From positions 372,001 to 436,000 of the forward strand of contig NZ_JRHC01000003.1 in NCBI RefSeq assembly GCF_000949475.1: a stretch of DNA of 64,000 bases. Direction: 5' to 3'. This stretch comes from Draconibacterium sediminis (GTDB lineage: Bacteria > Bacteroidota > Bacteroidia > Bacteroidales > Prolixibacteraceae). Below the pieces are notes generated by a model. It worked only from the letters and a program-made list of their open reading frames with translations. It was not told the origin of the DNA and did no database searches. The translations under genes and the position numbers were made by a program. Shown one piece after another: positions 1 through 8,577 of the stretch (the stretch's first letter is position 1; each line of letters starts with the position of its first letter).

Positions 1-55
1 TGCAATTGTGCCTGGCTGTGTGGGCTGGCTCTGTTCTCATTGTGCAATTTTATTA

Positions 56-153
56 TTGCCCCATTAATGCCCATTTTATTCTTACATAAGTTATTGATAA
101 TCTACTATTTAATTTTTCTTGTTAAGCTCTCGTTGCCCCATTAATGCCCCATT
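56..153. repeat. Duplicated 3' end of the AlbA_2 gene
   Basis: Two near-identical segments of about 20 nt, ttgccccattaatgccc plus flank, lie at 56-75 and 133-153. The right copy contains the last codons and stop of the AlbA_2 gene; the left copy is an orphan 58 bp beyond it. Bases 1-50 hold further direct repeats of attgtgc and look non-coding. I see no gene in 1-140. The duplication could mark an insertion or recombination edge, but the window ends too soon to tell. Confidence 0.5.
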
Positions 154-1469
154 AGTTTATAATAAATTCCTGCACCAGAAGTTCCAATTTTATTAAGTAT
201 CTTAAATTCTTCTACTAATTTCGTTAAATCATTAGTTGCCGTCCTTTTCGACACATTATTAATACTTTGGTATTCTTTATTTGAAATTCTGGCGTTTTCT
301 TTGGTATATAAGATAGCTTTAATCTGACGCTCATTTATTCCAAGTTTCTTCAAATAAGTTTCAGTATAAATATCTTTTCTGAAAATCACCCAAAAGTCTT
401 TTCCATTATTCTCAAATTCAGGTTTTGGCAGTCCATGTTCTTCACATTGTTCTAAAATTTTAATTGTCCCACGTCCCCACGACTCAACATGACCTGCTCT
501 AAAAAAGGCATTTGCAATATCAGGGTTGTATGGAATCGAAGAATGTTTTTGCATTAAATTTTCAACTGTCCAATCTTCTGGTAACTGCCCATAATTCCAA
601 ATCATAATTTTATCCTCATAAACACTTATCTGAATTGGAACACCCATTGAATAATCTTTATGAGCTAAAGCATTTAAAATTGCTTCACGGACTGCATCTT
701 TAGGATATTCATAAGTTTCAACTCTGTGAATACCTTCATACGAAATAATTGCCTTAATGTATTTGGTGAAAAGAATTTCGATTGTCTTTTCAACTTGTTC
801 AAATAGATTTCCTTTTACTTCATCTTGAAATATTAACTCAGTATCTGTCTGGAAATAACCTATTTTTACAAATGCTCCTGTAAAATATCTCTCAGGGTCG
901 GGATGAAAGAGGAGTACAGATGCTCGTTTTAAATATGGTTTTTCAGTTAATTTAAGGTTCTCAAGAATGCTGATGTTTTCTTCGGTTAAAATACTTTCGT
1001 CAATTCTTTTACTGACGATTGCTCTTTTCTTGAAAAATTCAAATGTTTCATTCTTTAAATCACCAACAGAAACATTCGGAACAGGAACGCCATCCCATTT
1101 CTTCCCTTTCTTTTCAAGCATGAATTTGTCTAATGCAGCACCCCTCAATTCTTGTTTGGTACTTCCGCTTCTGTAATGATATTGCCCTTTGAAATTAACA
1201 GGAAAAGGTTGTGATTCAATGATGATTTCAAGAAAGTCTCCTTTATACGATTCATGCAGGTTAACATCTACCAAAATACCAAGAACATCTCTAACTTTAT
1301 TTGGAATATCTTCAAGGAGTTTTTTAGCGTTATCAATGCCAACAACCTCACCTTTATCGTTTTTGCCGATATATATTTTGCCTCCCTGGGCATTGGCAAA
1401 TCCACAAATCCATTTCAGGTATTCATCGCGCCAGCTTTCTTTCCATTCTATGTTTTGTTGTTCTTGCAT
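141..1469 (-). CDS. AlbA_2 (Schlafen-type) ATP-binding putative regulator
   Basis: A 442-residue protein of the AlbA_2/divergent AAA-4 family. The N-terminus has the family start (IEWKESW, then CGFANAQGG and IYIGKND, residues about 8-38). The middle has a GHKL-like ATPase segment with ILNALAHKDYS and IWNYGQLP, and GHVESWGRGTIKI near residue 330. The C-terminus looks like a winged helix (ISNKEYQSINNVSKRTATNDL). Proteins of this family are usually annotated as transcriptional regulators or helicase-related ATPases, and they are frequent in defence islands. The gene lies 38 bp downstream of the helicase gene on the same strand, with no terminator or palindrome between, so it is probably the last gene of the Shango-like operon. 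Its part in defence is inferred from position only. Confidence 0.8.
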   Translation of the reverse strand: MQEQQNIEWKESWRDEYLKWICGFANAQGGKIYIGKNDKGEVVGIDNAKKLLEDIPNKVRDVLGILVDVNLHESYKGDFLEIIIESQPFPVNFKGQYHYRSGSTKQELRGAALDKFMLEKKGKKWDGVPVPNVSVGDLKNETFEFFKKRAIVSKRIDESILTEENISILENLKLTEKPYLKRASVLLFHPDPERYFTGAFVKIGYFQTDTELIFQDEVKGNLFEQVEKTIEILFTKYIKAIISYEGIHRVETYEYPKDAVREAILNALAHKDYSMGVPIQISVYEDKIMIWNYGQLPEDWTVENLMQKHSSIPYNPDIANAFFRAGHVESWGRGTIKILEQCEEHGLPKPEFENNGKDFWVIFRKDIYTETYLKKLGINERQIKAILYTKENARISNKEYQSINNVSKRTATNDLTKLVEEFKILNKIGTSGAGIYYKLMGH

Positions 1470-1507
1470 ATTTACAAATATATCTCACTTTGTTGTTCAA
1501 ATCTCAT

Positions 1508-3637
1508 TTAGCTTTCAATTAATTCAATATTGTTGAGTAACTCAATGGCTGTTTCAAAATCGAAATATCTTTCTTTTACAATTTCAATTTTATACTTGAT
1601 TGGCAAGAATTCCCCCCACTTGGAGAAGCCAAGTAATGATTCGTTTTCTTCAAGAGCTAATTGCAAATGTTCATCAATTGCGCGATACGCTTTGTTTACT
1701 TCAGCAACTAAATCTGTAAAATCAGAAATTCCAATGTACAACTCCAACGTGCTGTCATGGTCATTCAATGAAATCTCATGTCCGGCTAAACTGAGAAGGA
1801 AATGTAAGCTTTTATTAATCTTTGTTCCTGTGAAAGTATAAATAACCAATTTGCCTTCTTTCTGAATAACAGGCTTGTCGTATTTAAAATTGCTTATCTG
1901 AAATTCTTTGAAATCATATCTTAATTTTTCCAAAATGGAATTACTGCTTTCATCAAGTTCAGAATATTCTTCATTGCTTTTCAATATTTGCAGCATTTCT
2001 TCCCTTATTCTAGAATGAATATTGCCACCACCTCCAAAAAACATTGGTTTCTTTCCATCTCGTGCAGGAATTACGATGATTTTTCTCCCTTTTAAATCAA
2101 TGTCTTTTATCTTCCAAATTTTGGCTGCCAGCAAAATATTTTCATCAATCTTTACCTGCGTAGAGAAAGGAATATCACCAATCTTCTTCCCAGAAAAAAT
2201 AACCTTAAAACTTGGTTCAGTTTTAAATACGCTGTAAAATTCTCGCGAATTAACAATGTTCTCTCCTTCGATGCCAAGTATTATTTCACGCTGTATAATT
2301 TCCAAATAATCTGACTTAATGGCTTCTTCAATAATTGCATTTATTTTTTGTTCTTCAATTGCGATAAAAGCAAAATTGTTTTTCAGCCGTTTTATTAAAT
2401 CTGTTTTGGAACAGCCTGAAAGCTGTTTGACAATTGACAAAAGTTGATGTAATAGGATGTCATAATGTTTCTCTGCGGTTTTGATAGGTTCAAGAAACCC
2501 ATCTTTGTATAACTGCCAGCAAGCTAAAGATTGTAGTAAACTCCATTTATCAGTTGCGTAGATATTTACAATACTTTTTTCTCCATCCCTGCGACCGCTT
2601 CTACCAATTCTCTGCACGAGTGATGAAACGGAATGTGTTGAATCAATTTGAACAATTTTATCTACAGTACCGATATCAATACCAAGTTCCAGAGTAGAAG
2701 TACATGAAATACAAAAATTAAATCGTTCATTGCTTTTGGCGAAACGTTCAATACTTTCCCTAATCTCTTTATCTACCGATGAATGGTGGGAATAATAATA
2801 TTTGTGTCCATTTACTTTGTCTGAAATCTTCCGAAGGTTTACTGCAACTTCCTCCGTTCTACCCCGGCTGTTGGGGAAAACAAGTACTTTATTTGAACTC
2901 GTTTCTTTGTACAAGTCTTTTAGCAAATCTAAAGACAATTCCGCTGTGCTATTTTTAAAGTATTTGAATTTCGCCTCTGTTTCCTTCTTAGTCCTGTCAA
3001 GTAAAACTTTAGTCTCTGAAATGTTACCGGTTAACCGTTTTGCTTCAATATAATTTTCGTCGCCAATTGTTGCAGATAGTCCAATTGTAATTATTTGTGA
3101 TTTGTTGACCTGCTGTATCCTTGACAACAACGACATCAATTGCAATCCTCTATCAACTCCCAGAAATGAATGAATTTCATCAATCACAATATAATTGAGG
3201 TTGCCAAATAGAGTAGAAATATTATAAGGAGCATTTACAAACATTGCCTCCAATGATTCCGGTGTAATTAAGACAATACCATTGGGATTTTTAATGAGAT
3301 TTGTTTTTAACGACTTTTTCGCTTCAGCGTGCCATTTGGTTACTTTAATTTCAAGGTCTTTGCATAAATCTTCTATCCTGAAAAACTGGTCATTAATCAA
3401 AGCTATCAGTGGTGAAATATATAAAACCTGAACTCCGATTCGATTAAAATCTGCTTTTGAGAGAATGGGCAAAAAAGCTGCTTCTGTTTTTCCTGATGCT
3501 GTTCTGGAAGCAAGGATGTAGTTATTATCAGTTGTTATTATTTTTGAAATTGCCGCAGCCTGAATCGGGCGCAACGATTCCCACCGTTTATCACGAATGT
3601 ATTTTCTAATTGGCTCTGATAAAAGTTTATAAGACAT
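1508..3637 (-). CDS. DEAD/DEAH superfamily II helicase, Shango SngC-like
   Basis: A 709-residue superfamily II helicase resembling Lhr-type enzymes. Visible motifs: Walker A ASRTASGKT (residues 43-51), DEAH-type box DEIH in IVIDEIHSFLG, motif III LSATIGD, a GRTEEVAVNLR helicase-C region, and motif VI QRIGRSGRRDG. The N-terminal Q-motif-like sequence RPIQAAAISKI fits. The start codon overlaps the stop of the upstream ATPase gene (TAATG), indicating translational coupling. In the Shango anti-phage system the third gene is a helicase following a TerB-domain gene and an ATPase gene, and that order is exactly reproduced here. DNA translocation or unwinding is the expected activity; the substrate is unknown. 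The symbol is left blank because assignment rests on motif and synteny recognition. Confidence 0.88.
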   Translation of the reverse strand: MSYKLLSEPIRKYIRDKRWESLRPIQAAAISKIITTDNNYILASRTASGKTEAAFLPILSKADFNRIGVQVLYISPLIALINDQFFRIEDLCKDLEIKVTKWHAEAKKSLKTNLIKNPNGIVLITPESLEAMFVNAPYNISTLFGNLNYIVIDEIHSFLGVDRGLQLMSLLSRIQQVNKSQIITIGLSATIGDENYIEAKRLTGNISETKVLLDRTKKETEAKFKYFKNSTAELSLDLLKDLYKETSSNKVLVFPNSRGRTEEVAVNLRKISDKVNGHKYYYSHHSSVDKEIRESIERFAKSNERFNFCISCTSTLELGIDIGTVDKIVQIDSTHSVSSLVQRIGRSGRRDGEKSIVNIYATDKWSLLQSLACWQLYKDGFLEPIKTAEKHYDILLHQLLSIVKQLSGCSKTDLIKRLKNNFAFIAIEEQKINAIIEEAIKSDYLEIIQREIILGIEGENIVNSREFYSVFKTEPSFKVIFSGKKIGDIPFSTQVKIDENILLAAKIWKIKDIDLKGRKIIVIPARDGKKPMFFGGGGNIHSRIREEMLQILKSNEEYSELDESSNSILEKLRYDFKEFQISNFKYDKPVIQKEGKLVIYTFTGTKINKSLHFLLSLAGHEISLNDHDSTLELYIGISDFTDLVAEVNKAYRAIDEHLQLALEENESLLGFSKWGEFLPIKYKIEIVKERYFDFETAIELLNNIELIES

Positions 3638-4950
3638 TATAATTCTTCTATTGAATCAAGAATACTTTCCTCCGGTCTTTCGTCTGATATTTCAATATCC
3701 GAAATCAAAGAAGCTTTATCTGCTTGTGGATTCTGTCTTAAAATACTCAGGATATTTAAGAAATCCCTGATAACCTCTCTGGGAGTTAGAAACTCATCTG
3801 CTCCGGGTTTGTTAAACATTTCTTCCATAAAAAGATGAATGTCTCCTTCTGATATATTGATGTTTATGCTGTAGTTTGTATCAAAAATTTCTTTCAATTT
3901 CTTTAAGAGAACAAATATTTCGTTATGGTTAAGTGGAACGAGTTTTATTACAGGTTGAGCTAAATCACGGTGTTCTGCGGTTTCAAACTTATTGGTTTCT
4001 AAGCGTGTTTTAAGAGCATCGTAACTGAAAAGCCCACGTCTTTCATTCTCCAAAAAATCCTTTGTGCCTGCAAAATTTATAAACAAGTTTGAAACTTTTC
4101 CCTGGAAACAATCATTGAAAATGGTCAGGATTTTCTCATAGTTTTTGGCTCTCATGTTTGCGGTTGAAATCTTATAAAGATTAATTGCTTCATCAAGATT
4201 AATCATAAAACCGCTATAACCCATGCTCACAAACAAACGACCAAAGTTTTTGAGCATGTCGTAATAATTCAAATCATTTATAATTTCACGAACTCCTAAA
4301 TCCTGTCTTGCTTCGGTTTTTGTTCGGTATTCACCTTTTAACCATTTTAAAGCACTCCGCCTTAAATATTCATCATTTTTTATGTAGCCCTCGTAATACT
4401 TAATCACGACCACGCCAAAATCAAAGCCTCCGGTTTCTGTTACTTCATTTACAGTTTGCATAATATTTCCCTGAATAAGGTTGAAATATTTTTCGCTGCG
4501 GATTTCTGTTACCGGAATATTATTTAGCTGTGCAGTTTTTGCAACAACCTGTTCAATCCATTTGTCAAGCAAAGTCGGCAAAGCTCCACCTTCGGGTTTT
4601 GTTTGAATAGCAACATTATCCATAATTGCACTATACAATGCAACTGCTTTTCCGTCGTTTGAATAAAGTCTGTTATCAGGAGTGAAATCGGCATTGGCAA
4701 CAACAAACTTTTGTTTTGTTGCAACTGTATTTAATAAATGCAACATAAATGATTTTCCAGAACCAAAATCCCCAATCCAGAATTTGACCATGCTATGCCC
4801 ATTTTTAACATCGTCAAGAGCTGTAGTAAATGCTTCAATTTCTAATTTTCTGCCAACAGTAATGTGTTGAACCCCTATGCGGGGAACAACTCCACCCGAA
4901 AGTGAATTTATAATTGCGGTTGCTTCTTTTGCTTTTATTTTTAATGCCAT
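3637..4950 (-). CDS. P-loop ATPase of the BrxD/DUF2791 type, Shango SngB-like
   Basis: A 437-residue P-loop ATPase. Walker A is GDFGSGKS at residues 60-67. A Walker B-like stretch FMINLDEA lies near residue 250. The N-terminal pattern (AIINSLSGGVVPRIGVQHITVGR) and the GDFGSGKSF loop are typical of the ATP-binding family shared by BREX BrxD/DUF2791 and Shango SngB. It follows the TerB-domain gene by 3 nt and overlaps the helicase gene by 1 nt, so all three genes are translated from one message. In such systems the ATPase is thought to couple recognition to a helicase effector; the mechanism here is inferred. No other BREX gene (pglX, pglZ, brxL) is in the window, which argues against BREX. Confidence 0.88.
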   Translation of the reverse strand: MALKIKAKEATAIINSLSGGVVPRIGVQHITVGRKLEIEAFTTALDDVKNGHSMVKFWIGDFGSGKSFMLHLLNTVATKQKFVVANADFTPDNRLYSNDGKAVALYSAIMDNVAIQTKPEGGALPTLLDKWIEQVVAKTAQLNNIPVTEIRSEKYFNLIQGNIMQTVNEVTETGGFDFGVVVIKYYEGYIKNDEYLRRSALKWLKGEYRTKTEARQDLGVREIINDLNYYDMLKNFGRLFVSMGYSGFMINLDEAINLYKISTANMRAKNYEKILTIFNDCFQGKVSNLFINFAGTKDFLENERRGLFSYDALKTRLETNKFETAEHRDLAQPVIKLVPLNHNEIFVLLKKLKEIFDTNYSININISEGDIHLFMEEMFNKPGADEFLTPREVIRDFLNILSILRQNPQADKASLISDIEISDERPEESILDSIEEL

Positions 4951-4953
4951 ATT

Positions 4954-7900
4954 TTAAACTGCTATTTCGTTATAATAAGATTCTTCAATTATATAGTTCT
5001 CATCGTCTTCCTCAATCAGTGCTTCTCCATCTAAATGTTCCTCACAAGCTTCATTTATGCTATCAATTAATTGATTTTTAAACATACCATTTTCGGTCGC
5101 AAATTTGTCAACTGCTTCCTGGTTAATCTCAAACGAATTTGTCACAATCTTTTTAATCAATTCTTCCTGAATTTTCCCAATACTAATACCTGAAATAAAG
5201 ATAGAGTTATTTGTATTGGTTGGAACAACGGAAATCTCATTTTCATCATTTGTAATTTCTGATACTTTTGGTTCTTCCTGTTCGGTTTCAAGATATTCGC
5301 TTAAAAGTTCGACTGTTCCATCATGCTTTTGTTCAACTTCTTTAATGGCTGATTTGTCAAGTTTTATTTTCTTTCTCTTTGGAATATAGATTTTGGCAAT
5401 TTCATCCAACGCCTTTTTTATATCGGATGTTTCAATCAGTTCGGAAATAATCTTTCTAAAGTCATTGATTTGTTCTTCTGTTTTGAACAGTGATTTTTGA
5501 ACCGTTTTTGTGAGTTCTTTATTATCAAACTTTTTTGATTTTAAATCATAATAGATGTATTTCGCATAGTACTTTAATGATTGTACATTATCGTATTTTG
5601 CAATAAATTTCGATGCTTCAAAAAAGATATTTTCAATGTTTGGGTTCTTTTGATTCGTTTCTTCAAGATTAATAATTCCCTCAATAAACTTGTCTTTTTC
5701 TTCCTTTTGAAACGAAGTTTTAAGGTCGGTAAAGTCATTTTTCCAACGATTAACGTTTTGTGCGTTTAGTTCAATCTGAGTTTCAATGTCTGGAAGAACA
5801 ATTTTGTCCTGATGCTCAATTACCAATTCATTGACATAATTTCCAATTCGGGTTTCAAACTCACCTTTAAAATCGTAAAAAGGGGTACTTCCAACTTTCC
5901 GTTTATGTCCATAAAACTCTCTGACTGAATTTTCTACTCTTTTAAAAATGGTCAGATAAATTTCTGATTCAACTCGTTGTTTTAAATATGATTTATCGTA
6001 ATAGCCCCAATATGAATCGGCAATCTCTTTATATTCAAATATTTTCTCTTTGAAAAAATCAACCTCTTTGGCAACCGAAGTATTATCGGATTTTAATTTT
6101 TTGTTTAAGCTCTTTAATACAACAAGATATTGTTTAATTGTGGTAATGCAACAGCCTTCAATTGAGATAAAAACGTTGTCGGGATTCCAAAACTTATTTA
6201 ACCATGCAACTTCTTGTTTATTCAGTCCGAGCTTGTCTTTATATTGTTTTCCTAATTTGTAGGCATCGGGGTCATAATCGGAATATCCATGTTCAAACTG
6301 GTAGCTTGGTTCTTGCAAATTCTGCAATTTATCTACCGAATAAGAATCTGTTCTTTTTCGAAGCAAATCTTGCAAGGACATTAATGAGTAGCTTTTTGTT
6401 TTAGGGCAAATCTGTCCCAAAAGCTTGAATTGTTCTTCAAGCAATTTTATGTCCTTGTGGTTCTCATATTCGTTCAATAAGTCGAAATATAGAATAAAAG
6501 CGTAATTGGTATTTCCTTGAATATCTACAAATTCACCGTTAAGGAATTTTTCTCTAAATAGAAAATAGAATTTTTTTTGTGATTTTGATGCATAGTTTAT
6601 TTCATCATAAGAATACACATAAGAATGGCTCCAATATGGTGGTTCTAATTGATTTTCTTTTTGAGGAGTAGCCTGCTCAACTGTCAGGTCAAATTTTTCG
6701 GAATTTATGTCAATTATTGATTCATCATAGTAGTCATTTATTCTTTGTCTTTTATGCGGGGCTAATGCAATTTGTTCTTTATAGGTATGCACTTGCATAA
6801 AATAATCCTTTGGATATTCCTGTTCGGCATAATCTCTAACTTCTTTGTTAGTAGTTTTTGCCATGTATGATTTTGATTCTGATTGTTGCTTATAAGTATG
6901 TTCTTGCATGAAATAATCGTTCGAATACTCGCTTTCTGCATACTTTCGTATTTCATTATCAGTAGTTTTGAGCATAAAATACCGCGATTCAATTTGTTGT
7001 TTATATGTATGCTCCTGCATGAAATAGTCATTCGGGTATTCCTTAATAGCATACTTTTTAATTTCAATATCAGTGGTTTTTGACATAAAAGACTTTGATT
7101 CTTTTTGTTGAGTATAAGTATGCTCTTGCATAATCAAGTCATTGGGATATTCTCTTTCTGCTATTTCTTTAATTTCTTGGTCAATATTAACCGGCTTATC
7201 TTTTTTTGTTTCAACTTTTTCGATTTCGATACCATCATCACTTATGTTATGTCCTAAGTCAGGATTTTCAATATTTCCTTGTTTTTCTTTGGACTTCAAC
7301 TTAGGTTTAACTTCAAAGTTTGAATTTGGAATTCTCTTGCGAATAAGAATTTTTACTTGATTAATATTTATAATGTCGTCACCATTTGGCATTTTATAAC
7401 CTTCATCAATTAGTTGGTTCAATATTTCATCAATGTATAATCCCTTTTTATAAAGCGAGGTAGCATATTCAATTGCATCTTGTTGCTTTTCCTTTATGTT
7501 TGTTCCTCTATCAGAAGCCTTTTTTTTAGATTCTTTTGGTGTTCTTTCCTTTCTGTTCTTATACTTTATAAAACCTCCATTGTATTTAATATTAAAGCTA
7601 TCCTCATCCATTGATGCTAACCTTGCAAAATCAATTAGTCCAATTATTGTTGGAATAAATGTCCAGCAAAACATGATTGAGAGTGTTCCTTTATTTGTTT
7701 GTCCGAGGTAGTATTTCTGAAATCCAAACGTTCCAAAAAAGAATGATAGAAATTTGGCTAAAGACAAATTCCGGTACTTTTTTCCTAATTGTGTTAGAAT
7801 TATTGAAACTGAAATCAAGACAATAATTACTATAAGAAAAGTATATGAACTACCTTCATTTTCAACGCTAATTTCTTCCTTTTGTGCTTCTTCTTGAACT

Positions 7901-8301
7901 TCTATTTTTTGAAGAAACTGTTTAGAGGAATATCCAATTTTATCCTTATATTGAATTTTTACCCAATAATTACTTGTTCCATCAACCAATTGAACTGTGT
8001 CTCCTTTTGATAAGACTAATAGTGATTTGTAGTCTTTTCCTGCTCCGCTACGAAGGTTTAAATCAGAAGTAGTGATATAGTAGTCTTGCGTAAAAGCATT
8101 TATAGAAAGGACTAACAATATTATTGTAATGATGTATTTTAATGCGTCTTTGAGCGTTGGCAAAAATTGCACTCTTTTGCAAATTTTGGTTTGTGCGTTA
8201 GCCTGTGCGATTTGCAAATGTGTGCAATGTGCATGGGCTTCCCAATTGCCCCTTAGGGCAAAAGCGCGTAGGCAAAACAAAATCTTCATCGAAGCTGTCA
8301 T
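4954..8301 (-). CDS. TerB-N/TerB-C protein with SH3b, TM2 and tandem repeats, Shango SngA-like
   Basis: A 1,115-residue multidomain protein if started at the ATG at 8301. Order: leader 1-54; signal-peptide-like segment 55-71 ending AFTQ; bacterial SH3 domain about 72-133 (LNLRSGAG, NYWVKIQY); membrane helix about 153-171; TM2 domain about 180-228 (FGFQKYYLG, IIGLIDFARL); charged linker; four 37-residue repeats 374-510; TerB-N domain about 556-655 (KKFYFLFREKFLNGEF); a long helical middle; and a TerB-C-like end (LDGEALIEEDDENYIIEE). TerB-N/TerB-C proteins are the first component (SngA) of Shango, and the two genes downstream match SngB and SngC. The first 46 codons are encoded by hairpin-rich DNA and may not be translated; TTG at 8161-8163 would give a clean signal peptide. 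The ATG at 8301 has an A-rich leader, so I keep it as the outer bound. A membrane-anchored front end is unusual for this family. Confidence 0.85.
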   Translation of the reverse strand: MTASMKILFCLRAFALRGNWEAHAHCTHLQIAQANAQTKICKRVQFLPTLKDALKYIITIILLVLSINAFTQDYYITTSDLNLRSGAGKDYKSLLVLSKGDTVQLVDGTSNYWVKIQYKDKIGYSSKQFLQKIEVQEEAQKEEISVENEGSSYTFLIVIIVLISVSIILTQLGKKYRNLSLAKFLSFFFGTFGFQKYYLGQTNKGTLSIMFCWTFIPTIIGLIDFARLASMDEDSFNIKYNGGFIKYKNRKERTPKESKKKASDRGTNIKEKQQDAIEYATSLYKKGLYIDEILNQLIDEGYKMPNGDDIININQVKILIRKRIPNSNFEVKPKLKSKEKQGNIENPDLGHNISDDGIEIEKVETKKDKPVNIDQEIKEIAEREYPNDLIMQEHTYTQQKESKSFMSKTTDIEIKKYAIKEYPNDYFMQEHTYKQQIESRYFMLKTTDNEIRKYAESEYSNDYFMQEHTYKQQSESKSYMAKTTNKEVRDYAEQEYPKDYFMQVHTYKEQIALAPHKRQRINDYYDESIIDINSEKFDLTVEQATPQKENQLEPPYWSHSYVYSYDEINYASKSQKKFYFLFREKFLNGEFVDIQGNTNYAFILYFDLLNEYENHKDIKLLEEQFKLLGQICPKTKSYSLMSLQDLLRKRTDSYSVDKLQNLQEPSYQFEHGYSDYDPDAYKLGKQYKDKLGLNKQEVAWLNKFWNPDNVFISIEGCCITTIKQYLVVLKSLNKKLKSDNTSVAKEVDFFKEKIFEYKEIADSYWGYYDKSYLKQRVESEIYLTIFKRVENSVREFYGHKRKVGSTPFYDFKGEFETRIGNYVNELVIEHQDKIVLPDIETQIELNAQNVNRWKNDFTDLKTSFQKEEKDKFIEGIINLEETNQKNPNIENIFFEASKFIAKYDNVQSLKYYAKYIYYDLKSKKFDNKELTKTVQKSLFKTEEQINDFRKIISELIETSDIKKALDEIAKIYIPKRKKIKLDKSAIKEVEQKHDGTVELLSEYLETEQEEPKVSEITNDENEISVVPTNTNNSIFISGISIGKIQEELIKKIVTNSFEINQEAVDKFATENGMFKNQLIDSINEACEEHLDGEALIEEDDENYIIEESYYNEIAV
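6772..7182 (-). repeat. Four tandem 111-bp (37-residue) repeats in the TerB-domain gene
   Basis: Residues 374-510 of the TerB protein consist of four consecutive 37-residue units with the pattern E-YPNDYFMQEHTY-QQ-ES---M-KTT. The DNA period is exactly 111 bp: the Met-Gln codons recur at about 6795, 6906, 7017 and 7128. The unit boundaries are constant, with only a substituted core in the first and last copies, so this is a recent tandem expansion under coding constraint. Such arrays can change copy number by slippage or recombination. I do not recognise the unit as a named domain. Confidence 0.93.
8167..8227. repeat. Inverted repeat inside the presumed leader of the TerB-domain gene
   Basis: Arms of 18 nt at 8167-8184 and 8210-8227 are complementary at 15 of 18 positions, each containing TTGCA and TTTGCAAAT, with a 25-nt loop that includes gcgttagcc. 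The flanking bases to 8290 are GC-richer than the genes around them. The DNA looks like a recombination or structural element rather than coding sequence, which makes the N-terminal 46 residues of the predicted TerB protein doubtful. Confidence 0.6.
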
Positions 8302-8371
8302 TCAATTTTTATTTGGTTTGGTTTTAGTCAATTCTTGGTACTTTTTTTCTCTTTTTCAACCTTGCAGGTAA

Positions 8372-8559
8372 CGGTTTGGCTATGTGGAGTGCGGGACTTT
8401 GAAACAATTCATTGTCAGGCTGCCACTGAGCCAATTCGTTTATTCATATTTTTGTTTTTATAGCCAAATCGTCAAAGACGAATTGGCGTTGCCAGCTACG
8501 AAGAACTGCGGTTGAATTACCCGCTGGACCCCGCATTACATATAGCTTTTGTTAGCACC
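8372..8559 (-). other. attC-like cassette recombination site
   Basis: A 188-bp imperfect palindrome directly after the stop of the unknown ORF. On the minus strand it opens with GGTGCTAAC (8559-8551), then an outer stem whose arms are 8530-8545 and 8380-8395 (13 of 16 complementary), inner arms that include a perfect gccaattcgt/acgaattggc pair, a variable centre, and ends at CG|TTACC. This is the layout of an integron attC: conserved simple ends, complementary outer boxes with a few unpaired bases, and a variable middle. The end motifs GTTAGCACC and GTTACC resemble the attC core GTTRRRY without matching it perfectly. It differs from a terminator in lacking a T-run and in its length. Confidence 0.68.
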
Positions 8560-8577
8560 AGTTTTTTATTTTTAATT

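Noticed and set aside
1508..4950. BREX system
   Set aside because: The ATPase resembles BrxD, but there is no pglX, pglZ, brxC or brxL, and the TerB-domain gene in front fits Shango.
6772..7182. CRISPR array
   Set aside because: The 111-bp repeats are contiguous, coding, and lack spacers.
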